Source: Ceratotherium simum simum (taxonomy: Eukaryota > Chordata > Mammalia > Perissodactyla > Rhinocerotidae). Taken from it: a stretch of DNA of 64,000 nucleotides. The position numbers were made by a program, and so were the translations under genes. Shown here piece after piece: positions 1 through 11,689 of the stretch. The stretch's first letter is position 1. Every line of letters begins with the position of its first letter. The stretch spans positions 156,639 through 220,638 of the forward strand of contig NW_004454177.1 in assembly GCF_000283155.1 (NCBI RefSeq), given 5' to 3'. The notes under the pieces were generated by a model that worked only from the letters and a program-made list of their open reading frames with translations, made no database searches and was not told the origin of the DNA.

Positions 1-478
1 TCTCCCCTAAACTTCCTGATCATCTCCCCTGAATCCTGCTTTTACCTTTCCTCAATGCCCCTGACTTTTCTCTTCCTACTACCCAGATTCCTTTTAGTCT
101 TCTCTGGCCCCAGACATACACAGTAGCAGTGAGATTATAAACATCTAAGTCCAGTCTTATATACTCAGTACAGGATCGAGATAGTGAGTAAAATAAATGC
201 CACTTTATGTATGTCCTTCTCACAATTCACACTCCTCATCCACATCCTTTTCCCGCTTTACTCACCTCTCCCCTCCCCCAATTTAAGATTTCACACTTAT
301 CCTGCTAAGGAAAGAACTATCTGAGAGACGAGCAAAGGTCTGAACCAGGATGGTCAGGGGAGGAGACTATGGGGATTCTCTCTTGGTCACCCTCTGTCAG
401 GCCTAGAGGCTCAGTGCCTGAAAAGATGACTAGCTTCCTAAGGAGGGAAAGAGATGAGTCTTAGGATTATGCTCCTAC
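1..478. other. last visible VWA5A intron sequence
   Basis: I looked here on the minus strand for the terminal VWA5A exon (expected to end with a short hydrophobic tail and a stop) and did not find it. No repeat is recognised with confidence. Confidence 0.4.
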
Positions 479-605
479 CTGCATGGAAGCGAATCCAGGC
501 CACCGCTTTCCTTTCCAGAAGCTCCCATTCACACATTGAGTCCTTACCATTGGTATGCAGCCAGAGCACTGCCAGGACTGTGGCCCAGCTTGAGGAATCC
601 ACATT
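479..605 (-). CDS. VWA5A: VWA5A coding exon 17, penultimate
   Basis: Encodes residues 718-759: NVDSSSWATVLAVLWLHTNG and CEWELLERKAVAWIRFHA, the conserved C-terminal module. The acceptor is TTGTTCAG and the donor GCAG/GTAGGA. One more coding exon of roughly 26 residues is expected; nothing resembling it lies between 1 and 478, so it is beyond the left edge. Confidence 0.95.
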
Positions 606-1013
606 CTGAACAACAGACAGAGACTTCTCTGAAACCTCCAAGTTAGAGCAGGACGCCCCTCAAGGAGATGCAAAAAGCTCCACTCCCTCCTCACTTAGCA
701 TCCCCCAAACTGCTGCTAAATGGGATTACCTGGTCTCTCTTTACTGCTCTACGATTTGCAAGGCATAATGCCAGTGTCTGAACCTCAGGGCAACAACCCA
801 CTGAGTCTTAGGGTAGAAAGGTCTTAAGTTTTAAATCCAGCATAACCACGAGGACAGTGCTTGAAACTCCTAAAACATCTCCAACAAGGATTACCCAACT
901 GTGATAAGAGAAACACATGCATAGTTGCTTATATATTTTATAAAGTACCTTCATGTTTTTTTATTTCAGTCCTCACCAAAAAAAACAAAAAATGAAGAAT
1001 TATCAATAATCAC

Positions 1014-1264
1014 TTTTTTTATTTTTTGGTGAGGAAGATGGGCCCTGAGCTAACATCTGTTGCCAATCTTCCTCTTTTTGCTAAGGAAGATTGTCGCTGA
1101 ACTAACATCTGTGCCAATCTTCCCCTATTTTTTGAATGGGGGAGGCTGCCACAGCATGGCTTGATGAGCGGTGTATGGGTGCACACCCAGGATCCGAGCC
1201 CACGAACCCTGGGGTGCCAAAGTGGAGCATGCAAACTTAACCACTACCCCACCAGGCTGACCCC
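1014..1264 (-). repeat. ERE SINE, duplicated-tail type
   Basis: A tRNA-derived perissodactyl SINE on the minus strand. Its head (minus strand GGGGTCAGCCTGGTGGGGTA, then GTGGTTAAG) is at the right and its poly-A at the left. The tail motif 'ttagctcaggg' appears twice in tandem. Flanks AATAATCACTTTTT and AATGATCACATTTTT are an imperfect target-site duplication. Confidence 0.9.
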
Positions 1265-2379
1265 AATGATCACATTTTTAAAAGAGAAAACTGATTCGTA
1301 CAAAAGTGAAATGATTTGCCCAAAGTTAGGCTCTAGCAAATGACAGAGCTAGGACTGGAGGCCAAATATTCTGATTTGAGTCATATTGCTCAATAGAAAG
1401 TCTCAGCTATAGAATGGAAAATGTTCTTCCGTGACTTCTCGCCCACAGCTCCCAACTTTAGTTTCTAGAGTGAACAGATCAAGAAAAGTTCCTCATTTAT
1501 ATCACGACTTTTAAAATTTGGAAACAGCTATCATGTCCCCTCTGAGAAGTCTTGTTTCAGATCAAAATTCCCAGTTCCTTTAATTCTTCCTTAAGAGGAG
1601 TGCTTATGTCAAAGCAGGAAGAATCCCCACGCTTGTTCTCCTAGTCTAGAAACAAACATCACAGTGATTTTTAACATATATCTCCTTAAATGGTCACATC
1701 TGGAAATTCTATGACCACAGCCCAAAAACACATGAGACATATAGCTTTTCTGACAATTCTGTTCTTTCCACTGATCATGTTACAAATATGCAGATTCATA
1801 TTGTTTATGGTCATCTAAAATCTCTGATTGTTATGGGCAACAGCTCTTAAGTCATTTTGCTTCTATTCTCTATTTGTATAGTTGAGAATTTAGAATCAAA
1901 AACAGTATTTTTATTTCTACTAAGTTTTTTTTTTCCCCCATGGAAAATTGCAAGTCACTGTTCAAGGTCTTTTGGGATCCTGATTTTCTTGTCTAATACT
2001 CTATTTCCCAGTTTTGTCATATACAAGTAGGAAAGCACTGGTCTACATTTTCACATAAATCTTCATTTAAAATACGTACCCCTAGAGAATTCGGAGCCTG
2101 GTGGGTCTGAAATGCTGTTTCAAGTTTGAATAAATTCATTATTCAGTGCTGTGGGTTTTCAACTAGTTTGCACTCAATCCACATACTCATCATTAAAAAA
2201 AAAATTCAAATTCCTTACTGAAATTCAGATACACCAGGGCTCTTGATTCCCTTGATTTACTGGCCCAGTTACCATGTCAAAGAAGGAAATGTTAGTGTGA
2301 CACGTCTTGTTCTCAATGAAACTAAGTTAGAACTTCACGATCCTTGTATTTTCTTCTGATTGTTTATAATTTTAATTAT

Positions 2380-2725
2380 TTATTATTTGTTCTACAACAG
2401 TATTTTTCAATAGAAATATAATGCTAGACACATATAATTTTAAATGCCCTAGTAGCCACAGGTAAAAATGTAAAAACAAAGAGGTACTATTATTTTACTA
2501 ATACATTTTCTTTGACCTAATATATTCAAAATATCATTTTAACATAATCATGTAAAAATAATTGTCGAAATATTTTACATTCTTTTTTTATATTGTCTTT
2601 GAAATCAGTACGTATTTCACAATTATAGCACACCTCAATTCAATTAAAAATTTAGTTCCTCATTGGCATTAGCCACATTTTAAGAGCTCAAGAGCCACAT
2701 ATGACTAGTGGATACCGTACTGGAT
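2380..2725. repeat. ancient interspersed repeat, family not named
   Basis: The motifs 'tagtagccaca', 'gagccacatatgactagtgg' and 'taccgtactggatggtgcag' are recognisable from a widespread old mammalian repeat. I do not recall its name with confidence. Confidence 0.5.
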
Positions 2726-3004
2726 GGTGCAGTTATAGGATATCGGAAGTTTATTTAATCACCTCCCATATTTTGAAAATTCAGAATGACACTTGTCTTT
2801 CAGGATTTTGGCATTTGTCTGATATTTAACAATTTCTCAATTAGAAGATTTAGTATTTACCTTGAAATTCTGGAACGTAATTTGTCCTCGTTAGCATACT
2901 GGAACACATTTGAAATAATTAAGTCATGCCTATTAATACTTCACCTATTCTGACTTCAATGACATTTTGCTAATTTCTGGAGTACTTCCTTTTATACAAA
3001 GATG

Positions 3005-3240
3005 TGGGTTCTGAAGACAGATAATCCTAGAATTGAATTCAGCTCTGCCACTGACTGGCTGGGTAAACTCAGACACATCATTACACTTCTCTGGGCTTCA
3101 GTTTCTTCATCTATAAACAGCAACGTGAATAGGATTTACCTTAACTAATTGTTGTGATGAATAAATAAGATCATGAATGTTAAGTGCTTAGCACAGTGCC
3201 TGGCACAGAGTAATTGTTCAATAAACATTAGTTATTATAA
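3005..3240 (+). repeat. MIR SINE
   Basis: Shows the MIR signature: 'ctctgccactgactggctg', 'cttcagtttcttcatctata', and a tail with 'gcacagtgcctggcacagag' and 'caataaacattagttatta'. Old and diverged. Confidence 0.85.
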
Positions 3241-3464
3241 CTAATATAACTATAACTAACCCTACTAGCTATACCATTAGTTTCTTGTTCTTTCTGCTCT
3301 AACACATCCAGAAAAATCTTCAGCCTCTATTTATAAGAAATTAATTTAGTCTATGGCCTCCTATATTTTCCTTCCTCTGGTGAGTCATGATTCACCCCAA
3401 TTCTCATTAATGACTCCAATCCCTCAAAAACATATGTACTGCTTTTTTCTTCTCTGAATCTCAC

Positions 3465-3595
3465 CTTGACAGGGAGTGCAGCCAGTATGTCTTCCAAATT
3501 CATACCGAGGGCCATGGCCAGACTTTCATTCAGATCCCAGGAACCATCTGCATTTTGGAGGGAAATCAGCTGCACAAGGTGATTATTTCCAAAGA
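3465..3595 (-). CDS. VWA5A: VWA5A coding exon 16
   Basis: Encodes residues 674-717 with FGNNHLVQLISLQNADGSWD and LNESLAMALGMNLEDILAAL, the start of the conserved C-terminal module of the family. The acceptor is TCTCCCCCAAAG and the donor TCAAG/GTGAGA. It joins exon 14 in frame with or without the candidate exon at 5628-5756. Confidence 0.94.
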
Positions 3596-5627
3596 CTTTG
3601 GGGGAGAAAAAAAGAGAGAGGATGAGGAATTAGGGAGCTATTGGCCCCTTAGCACACCTGAGAGAGACAGGTCTGAATTCAGGGACAGGCTGTAGTGATA
3701 GCACAGAGCTAAGCAAATCCTACCAAGATCCCAATTTCAGTCCTTCCCCTAGGAGACATGCATTTTCTCTGTGACAACGTAGGCCACCTGAGTGAGGGAC
3801 CGACTCTAGAGGAGCTGCATTTAAAAATTCAGCAACAGGGGCCGGCCCAGTAACATAGTGGTTAAGTTCGCGTGTTCCACTTCAGCAGCCCGGGGTTTGC
3901 TGGTTTGGATCCCGGGCATGGACCTACTCACTGCTCATCGAGCCAGGCTGAGGTGGCATCCCACACAGAAGAACTAGAAGGACGTACAACGAGGATATAC
4001 AACTATGTGCTGGGGCTTTGGGGAGAAAAAAGAAAGAGGAAGATTGGCAACAGATATTAGCTCAGAGCTAATTTTCCTCCAAATAAATAAATAAATAAAA
4101 ATAAAAATTCAGCAACAAGAAAAAGATACGGGTACTAAAGAACCCACAGGATACTGCTGTTTAAAATCTTATCCATTCTTGTTGAAATGGTCTTTAAAAC
4201 TTCAAGTATATTAAAAAATTCTAGACAAATACAGCCTGAATTTTAATTATCAAAAATTTCAAAACAAAGCAGATATAACTGTCCAGCAGTTAGCAGTCTA
4301 CCTCAAACAATAGTCTCGTGTTTGTCTAATCCTGGTGGTGTGAAAATTACTTAAAGACCACACAATTTTCATAGAAAGTATCTCACACTGACTTTCTATC
4401 ATACAAGATGATGTACTTAAAGCAACTTAGAAATTAGTAGGCTAGAAAAACATTTCTACTCCAATGGGGAAAAAAAAAATCTAAGGCTCTGAATTTCAAC
4501 AGCCTTAGTTTGAATCTCAGCTCTGGTAAGACTCAGAATGCAATAGTTATTTAACTAACGGGAATCTCAGCCTTCTCTGTAAATTGGAGACAATAGGCCT
4601 AATGCATGAGAAAGAATATAAAGTACTGAGAAGGCCTCTAAGTGGCTCACCACAAATAGTAGTTGCTAATTCATTCACAAAAACCAGCAGCATAACACTG
4701 CTGGGTAATTTTTCTTTCTACTTTGGTAAGAGGAAATAAGAGAGAAAGCTCAGAGTGGGGATATTCTAAGTTACTGGGATATTAGGACAGCGTAGAAAAC
4801 CCACACAGACTGAGAACCTACTCTGTGGATAACATTAAGGAGGTTCTCATGACAACACTATGAGGTGAGAAGTTGTGCAGCTGAGAGAACTAAGGCTCTA
4901 AGAAGTGAATTAATTTCCCTAAAACCCCACAGTGATTGGGAGTACACCAATCTGAATCCACCTTAGACCTCGAAGCCCTCTCTTTAACTAGAGCCTAGGG
5001 AGAATGGATAAGTCGAGAATAAGTGGCAAAGAAGATGTTTAAACTGTTAAACAATTGTACACCACAAACTCTTGCTACAATAATTGGCGACTAGAAAGAA
5101 GTTGCTTTAAAGCCTGTTTTAGTAGAAAAGGCATCCCTTAGTGGTGAAATGTACTTTGACTCAATCTGTCATGTACATGAGAAGCCCAGTTGCTTGTAAC
5201 ACAAGGCAATGACCAAGGAACACCCTGGTGACAGAGAGAGTCATCAGATAGCATCAGGAACGTCTATCTTTAAACCCAACTTGTAAAAAGACGACCAATG
5301 CAGCAGGGGCCCAAACAAGGCGGCAGCAGAGTTCTATAGGAGGAGGGCCCCAGCCTGTAGGCAAAGTGTGAGCTGAGATGGCAAAAGCAGTTTGTTTAAC
5401 TGGGACTCAACCCAGACTCCACTGGGGTAGGTTTCAAGGTCCTATATTGTAGACTAATGAAGCTGTGCTGGCTCTGGCAAATATAGGGAGTGGACAAATC
5501 TCACCCTCTGCTTGATGCTCTTCAAACAGATTACCTCCTGGGTAGAGAAAGCCACAAGATAGCAGAGCATGGAAGATTAGATCTTCAGTCCCCATAGACC
5601 AGAGAAGAGAACTGAGATCCACCTCAC
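3596..5627 (-). other. VWA5A intron with an ERE SINE
   Basis: Contains the plus-strand ERE SINE at 3838-4102. The remainder (4120-5600) shows no exon and no repeat I can name with confidence. Confidence 0.5.
3838..4102 (+). repeat. ERE1-like SINE with perfect target-site duplication
   Basis: Head GGGCCGGCCCAGTAACATAG with 'gtggttaagttcgcg', middle 'agaaggacgtacaacgagga' and 'ctggggctttggggagaaaa', then an AAAT-repeat tail. The 15-base target-site duplication AAAAATTCAGCAACA is perfect at 3823-3837 and 4103-4117, so the borders are firm. Confidence 0.95.
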
Positions 5628-5756
5628 CTGTATGGTGAGTTTCCAAGTTGGTCTCGCTGGTGGAAGAACAAGCCCTTTCCATCTCAGGAGAGGTCTCTTT
5701 GAGAGGCACGCATTTCCTCTTTAGTCTATGACCAAGAGCTTGGGTTTTATGTAATC
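5628..5756 (-). other. candidate alternative exon of VWA5A
   Basis: An open segment of 43 codons in the right phase, starting GLHKTQALGHRLKRKCVPLK, between a plausible acceptor (CACATATAG) and a strong donor (ACAG/GTGAGG). It is separated from exon 14 by only 55 bases, below the usual mammalian intron minimum. Leaving it out gives a protein of the expected length, so I treat it as cryptic or alternative. Confidence 0.22.
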
Positions 5757-5811
5757 CTATATGTGTGACAGACAAACACTGGTGAGAAAAAGTCCCTGGA
5801 AAGACGCTCAC

Positions 5812-5952
5812 CTAGAGAGTACAGGCCCTTGTTAATCATGGGCTTATAGGGATCATGACCATTCCGCTGGTATGACATCCTCGAGTAATAAGAAGTGCTC
5901 CTCGTGGGCCGAGATGCAGGAGGACGGTAGGAGGACGAGGTCTTTGAATGAG
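5812..5952 (-). CDS. VWA5A: VWA5A coding exon 14 (variable linker)
   Basis: Encodes residues 627-673, a Ser/Arg/Tyr-rich linker beginning AHSKTSSSYRPPASRPTRST and ending NKGLYSL. It corresponds to the poorly conserved part of the protein before the C-terminal module. The acceptor is TTTTTCAG and the donor CTCTAG/GTGAGC, both good. Its length is a multiple of three (47 codons) with phase 1 at both ends. Supported by frame and splice sites more than by similarity. Confidence 0.75.
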
Positions 5953-8723
5953 CTGAAAAACCAGTACAGACATTGACCTGAGGCTCCCTCTGCTCTCTGC
6001 TGTAGGCGAAGGGCCCTGATAATGTGAGACACATACCTTCCTATCCATGTCAGCCTCTGTCACCATCTTTATTGTGCATTTTTTCTTCTCTCATAAGCCC
6101 ACCTCCTACAGACACCCTCACCCTCTGAGCTCTTTGTACTGTGTCCTCTGGAACCCTTGATACATGATAATGATCTTTCCTGCATCTTTAGTTTTATTAC
6201 AGGAGGCTTCTTCTAACTATTTATCTTAACTTTAAAACTAATTTTTCCTTCCAAAAAAACTGTTCTCTCTCTATCCCTCGCAAATGATGGTTGCTCAAGG
6301 TATCACACCCTAAGTACCCAGGTTTGGGAGGTGGGGCTGGCAACCTCATCAGTCCCAATTGCCATATGCAGATCTTCCACCCTTACTGGATTACCTTCCT
6401 CATATCCTCACTTCTGTCAACCTCCAACCTCTTTGTCACTTCCCATCATTCACTGAAGTATCTGAAAGCTAGATCATAGACTTCCACTTCATTGTGAAGC
6501 TGCCATCATCTTGACAGATGTCAGTAGCCATGTAGATAACCTATCCAACACCCTAATTCAAAGCTTCTTAACTTCTTCAAATCAAATGGCTTCAGCCTCC
6601 ATCCTACTTCAGCCATTCCCTCCCAAGCCAGGACTTCGTTATCTACTGGAATTGTTCCACCTGTCAAAAAAACCCTGCTTTTTAAATACAATATCCAATT
6701 TTTCCAGGTTTATAACTCAGAAATTCCTATTTTACTTGGTTTTTGACCTCATTAGGACTTCTAAATCCTAGTCTCCTCTGCTTTTTTCCTATATATCAAC
6801 TTTCATCTTTACTCTCTTCTCCATTTAGCCTAAATCTCAGGTCCAACACTTTACTACACTCTTATCAACATCTTCAATTCCATGTCCCTAATTTCCTTTA
6901 ATCACACCTGACTGGCAAAACCCCAACCTCAATATGGAGCCAACACTCTACTCCCTTCATTCTTATACCAAAGCTACTGAGTACTGCTGAAATGAATCAC
7001 ACAAACCATGATTCCCTTTAGTAGTTTGGTGCCACTAAAAAAGTCAAGTTATCAAAACTAACACTCCTTGACAAATGCTGTTTCTCCTTGGGCATTTTAC
7101 TCTCCAATTGTCCACAGTGGCTATTTCAAACCCTTTCCTCAAATTCTCTATTGTACCACTTCTAGTCTCATACCCGTTAGTTAATCTTACTGTCTCTTTC
7201 ACTAAAATTATAGAAAAACTATCAGACAGAAACTCCAAAAACTTGCCTCTCAGCCTATGAATCTAAAATCTAATCCCATCAAGTTTCGTCTACTTCCTGG
7301 CAATAGCAGGAGAATGTCCTAATACTTGTCCTATTATAGGCTAATCCGTCCACTGCTGCTCTAGATCTCACCCTCTCTCACTTCCTCAAATACCCTACTC
7401 AATCAGCAACCCTTTTTCCCCCCAATATTTTCAACCTCTCTATGGGCACTTTCTTGTTAGCATCATAACATCCTCAAATCTCTCCCATTCTGAAATTTTA
7501 AAGAGATATAACACACAAAAAACCACCTCAACTCTACAGCCTCTTCTATAGATATCACTCTTTACTCCTTCCCCTTTTCAGGTTAACAGTTATAAAAGGT
7601 GTCTATACAAGCTGCCCCTCATTTCCCACCTCTCATTTACTCCTTAAAATTCTCTGATATGGATTCTTTCCTGATCTCAGCCAATGAAACTGCTCTTGAT
7701 GAGATTAGCAGGACTTATTTGGTATTAACCCAATAGTCTCTTTTCAGTTTTTACTTTGACTTCTCTGCTGTTTCTGATACTTTGATAACTTCCTTTGTTT
7801 TATCATAGTTTCTTTTTGTTTTGAGTATGTAGTCACTTCTTTTCTTCCTATTTTATTCCTTTTTATTCTGGTTTGGGGATTCATCTGCTACTCATCCCTT
7901 AGATACTGGGTATTCTTACCCCCTTTTTCATCTCACTTTATACCTGTCCTCTGAATAATCTCATTCATTCTCATGACTTCAGTTATCACCTAAATACTAA
8001 ATATTGCCAAAGGTATACCTTCATCACTGACCTCTATTCTGACCACCAAACCCTTCTTTTCCCTTTCTACTGGACCTCTTCCTGTGGATATTTCATAGGC
8101 AACTCATGTTCAAAATGCTCTAAAAATAATTCAGCAATTTACCCCCTAAACTTGAGTTTTTTTGTTACTCATTTAAATAAACGGTACCATCATCCACCCA
8201 GTTGCACAACTGGAAATCTAGGCTCACCTTGAAGCCTGCCTCTAGAACTAACATCATCCATTCCCCTCCAGCCGTGGAATCTTGCCCAGGGAATTTCTCT
8301 ACCTGATCCTAATCCTCAAGCCTCTAATATCTATAATCAAGCCTGCCTGTTTTATGCCTGAGACAATCCCAGCAATCAGCACCCATTCCCTAACACTACC
8401 AGGTTGTTCATCAGCCATCTGTGTAATCATTAACCATCCAATTATCAATAGGATAAATCACCATCAGACTTAGACAGTGTGACTACTCATTTGTATGTGT
8501 GTTTTCTTTGTTTTTTTCCCTTGAATTATTTTAAATCTCTTTGTCAATGAGATATATTCTAGTTCCCTAAAACAGAAAAGTTTATCACCAGCCAGAAATC
8601 TTAGATGTGGAGAGACAAGAAAAAATGCAACTTAAGGACATTTCACAAACTTTTCCCTTAAATGTTGTGTTCACATACCCAGAACCCCTTATTTTATATG
8701 AGTTTGAATGGGGTAAAACTCAC
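5953..8723 (-). other. VWA5A intron filled by an L2 remnant
   Basis: This intron is pyrimidine-rich on the plus strand and almost entirely an ancient L2-type LINE remnant (annotated separately). I see no further exon. Confidence 0.55.
6290..8480 (+). repeat. ancient L2-type LINE remnant
   Basis: Degenerate L2 ORF2 3' part in plus orientation. Recognised by 'cttctctgctgtttctgata', by a decayed reverse-transcriptase stretch around 7940-8010 ('ctcatgacttcagttatcac') where the YADD motif has been lost, and by 'ccatcatccacccagttgca' near 8190. The pyrimidine bias is typical. Borders are approximate and no frame is intact. Confidence 0.6.
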
Positions 8724-8977
8724 CACCTTGATGACGTCTTGATAGCACAGGAAAAGCACCGCAAAGAATTGGCCTTGGAATGTCCCTATGAGCCAGGGGC
8801 CCCTGAACGGGCTTGTTGAGATCCTTGTTGATGGCAACAAAAGCTGTGTGGGAGCTTATGACTCCACACTCAATGCTGACTTTCAACACGTCTTTTTTAT
8901 CATTTGCTGGAGTCTCCCTGAAGCCCATGTCCTTAGTCTGAAGAAAGGACTTGGCAGCGAGGCGGTGAATAGTGAAG
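8724..8977 (-). CDS. VWA5A: VWA5A coding exon 13
   Basis: Encodes residues 542-626, from FTIHRLAAKSFLQTKDMGFR through SSHTAFVAINKDLNKPVQGP and LAHRDIPRPIL, all family-typical. The last dozen codons (GAFPVLSRRHQ) differ from the sequence I recall for human. The donor region reads CAAGGTGGTGAGT; the GTGAGT site keeps the frame with exon 14 and was chosen, while a GT three bases earlier is also in frame. Confidence 0.93.
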
Positions 8978-9238
8978 CTAAAGGAAAAAAGTTCCTGTGA
9001 CTTAGCGAAAAGCACATATGTGCCAGTTACTCAGGGACCTCAAAAGTTAGGGATGGCAGAAGGAGGAAAAAGCCAGATACGGGATAGATAAGATTTGACT
9101 GGGTTATAAAGGAGAAGTGATTGTAGGGAAACAATTAAGCTCAAAATTAAAAGAAGGAAACCAATGCCTAAGGATAGCAGAGACAAAAAAAAGAAAGAAA
9201 TAAAGAAAGAAAATAGCAAAGGAAAACTGAATTCTCAC

Positions 9239-9339
9239 TTGGCATCGAGCTGGGGTTGTAGAGAAAATGTCACGTTATTCTCAAAACTCTTGCCCTGGAG
9301 TGTGTACTTGAGGCAAACTTCTCCTGTTGCCTCTGCTGG
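9239..9339 (-). CDS. VWA5A: VWA5A coding exon 12
   Basis: Encodes residues 509-541, PAEATGEVCLKYTLQGKSFE and onward to SLQPQLDA. The acceptor is ATTTGTAG and the donor CCAA/GTGAGA. The Asn codon is completed by the next exon, which restores the NFTIHRL segment. Confidence 0.94.
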
Positions 9340-9618
9340 CTACAAATAAGACAAGAGTAGAAATAATGGACGGGAGAGATCACCAAGAGAAAGGTCAGAA
9401 CTGGGGCCGCTCCCCAACCCAACACATTAACATTTCTGACTAAGAATCATGTAGCTCAGGAAATCAGAGACCTGAAATGATGGAGAAGGGGGCAGGCTCG
9501 CTCCACCTGGAAGTGCAATCTCTTGATGAGACTCCACCAGCTTTAATGAAATCGTCCAGAACAGAGTTCAGGGCAGTAGCTACTCTGACTAAAGGTATAA
9601 GCAAGAATGAGAACTCAC

Positions 9619-9783
9619 AGGTATCATCCCAGTCAACTGGGCATAGACGATTAACCTCTGACCCCTAAAGATGACAGTCTGTTCTGGGGAAAGCATTTTA
9701 GCAGATAGACCCTGAGGCAAATCCCAGCTCAGAGAAACGTCCTCGACCACAGGCTGTAGAGAACGTTTCAGGGCCCTAAGAGC
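9619..9783 (-). CDS. VWA5A: VWA5A coding exon 11
   Basis: Encodes residues 454-508, starting ALRALKRSLQPVVEDVSLSW and containing MLSPEQTVIFRGQRLIVYAQ. The region follows the VWA domain and is strongly conserved in VWA5A. The acceptor chosen is CACCAG/GCT; a later AG at 9776-9777 would break the frame. The donor is ACCT/GTGAGT. Confidence 0.95.
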
Positions 9784-9834
9784 CTGGTGGAGGAAAGAGA
9801 ACAAAATAAGCACAAAAAACAATAATGGCAACAA

Positions 9835-9990
9835 TAACTACTACTAACTGACTATTTATTATGCACCAGGTGCTATGCGACACGATACATGCTGTGCCTG
9901 TTCCTTAATACTGTATTAGGAGATGCGTATTATTATTCTTGCTTTATATAAGGAAGCTAAAGCTGAGAGATTTAACAACATAAGTGCGAA
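9835..9990 (+). repeat. ancient mammalian repeat
   Basis: 'tattatgcaccaggtgctat' followed by 'gtattattattcttgcttta' and 'aagctgagag' is the layout of a very common old mammalian repeat. Similar relics lie near 10690, 11690, 30780, 32200, 33430, 37480 and 40260. Confidence 0.5.
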
Positions 9991-10465
9991 CGAAGGAAAT
10001 GTTTGGGAAAGGAGACCCTGGAGAAGTAGAGATAAGAGACGGCACCAACCATGAAAGAGGAACTTAGAAATATAACCAAAGGTGGAAGATATCTTCCTTT
10101 GTGCATACTAACCAATTGGAATATCAGTTTACTGCCTCTTCCAGCACACACCTACAGTCTCAATCATGATGGTCAAAATTCTTAGTTTCTCTGTTTCTGG
10201 TCTTATATACAAAGCCCTAACCTCTTCCAGCATCTTGTCCCTGGGGTTCCAACTACTAGGACCAGAGGCCATTTCTCCAGAAACTACAGTGGGCCCCTTT
10301 TATATAAGACCAAAAGAAGCCCCACTAAGTATACAGCCCAAGGCCTTGGGGATATAAGAAAATGAACCCTGGAGACAAGCTGTTGCCTCTGCCCTTGCAG
10401 CAGTACCCCCCCTGCTCCACACTCGCTCTGGACCACCACATCAGGATACAAAGCCTGCCCCTCAC

Positions 10466-10580
10466 CTTGGACTGTATCCTCTCCTTGCCGGTGATAAATT
10501 CTGAAGTACCCCCTGCTACCCGAGCAATGCCTTTTATTAGGCTGGTGGAGGCTCCTTCTCCAATACCAAATGAGAAACAT
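10466..10580 (-). CDS. VWA5A: VWA5A coding exon 10 (VWA domain end)
   Basis: Encodes residues 415-453: CFSFGIGEGASTSLIKGIAR, then the GGTSEFITGKERIQSK segment. This is the last part of the VWA domain. The acceptor is CAATTGCAG and the donor CCAAG/GTGAGG. Confidence 0.96.
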
Positions 10581-10689
10581 CTGCAATTGCAAAAGGATAA
10601 GAGATTAGAGAAAGGCACTAAAGAGTGAAATTACAAAATTAATACATAATGGTCAGAAAATACATAAAGAGATAGTCTACTTCATTGAC

Positions 10690-10930
10690 CAAAAGTGTAA
10701 TAGCTACCACTTATTGAGCATTTTCCGTATTTCCGGAGGCCCAAAGCCCTAAATTAATGATGCAATTTAATCATCGCAAGACTCCTAAGAAGTAGCCTTG
10801 TTTCTTTTTGCAGATAAAGAACCAAGGCCCAAATAATTTAAGAAATCTGTCCAAGATCACACACCTACTAAATGGTAGAGATGGCAGTTGAGCACTCATC
10901 TGTCTGACTACAAGACCACTCTGGCAAAAC
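10690..10930 (+). repeat. ancient mammalian repeat
   Basis: Same type as at 9835: 'taccacttattgagcatttt', 'tgatgcaatttaatcatcgc', then 'aagatcacacacctactaaa'. Diverged; the family is not named. Confidence 0.5.
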
Positions 10931-11689
10931 ATTACATATTATACTGATTCTAGAAGCAGAAAAAACAAAATAACAGGACCACATCCTCATCAACTGTTTT
11001 AATAATCAATCCAAAGAATGGATTAATCAGAAGGTAGGAGAATTAGGGAAAAACTGACACTATGATTAGCGCTTGACTAACATTGCACTGGCAAGGCCAG
11101 ACTCAGGGTGGGAAAGAGTGCTTCCTGCTGTCTAACTGGAGAGTTCTCTCCCTGTGCTAGCCCACGTGCACCAAATAGCTTTTTAATCACAATTTGGCTT
11201 CCCAAATAAAACTGTCTATAAACAGAAAATGTGTTGGTAATACTAATACAACCATTTTTAGAAGGTGTGACAGGGATAGTTCTCATTGTAAATTAATACA
11301 CTGGAATTTTGGCTTATGCATCAGTCTCTTTTGAGTTGAGTTAGTGTGATTCATCATCTCCAAGTCTAGTAACATCAGCATGAGGATTAATGTTCTAAAA
11401 TTGTAGGGCTAAGAACAAGATTTCTAATTATGGTGACCTAACTATGACAATGCTCCCTAGGGACCACAGTCTTTATATTTTCTTGATATTATCACCTTTA
11501 AATGTCCAACATGATCTTTGAACTGTAGCCTATGTTCTTTACAACTTATAAAGGGCTTTTATGTATATGTTTAAGTGTTTTTATATATAAAACTAAAGCT
11601 AAAAAATATATATTGATGGATAACTGTACGCCTAGAACTTATGTGATTCATGTGGATGATAATAAGGATAATAATGGCAAAAACTTATA

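Larger units (their letters stand above)
606..3464 (-). other. VWA5A intron, 2.9 kb
   Basis: Holds an ERE SINE (1014-1264), an ancient interspersed repeat (about 2380-2725) and a MIR (about 3005-3240). No exon is visible. Confidence 0.55.

Noticed and set aside
3838..4102. tRNA gene suggested by tRNA-like promoter boxes in the SINEs
   Set aside because: The boxes belong to tRNA-derived SINE heads; no cloverleaf with an intact anticodon arm and acceptor stem is present.
5434..5811. 125-codon minus-strand open frame as an independent gene
   Set aside because: It is read-through of intron plus the candidate VWA5A exon, not a separate gene.
9776..9777. Alternative acceptor for VWA5A exon 11
   Set aside because: Using this AG would put the exon out of frame; the CACCAG eight bases upstream keeps the frame and restores the conserved ALR start.
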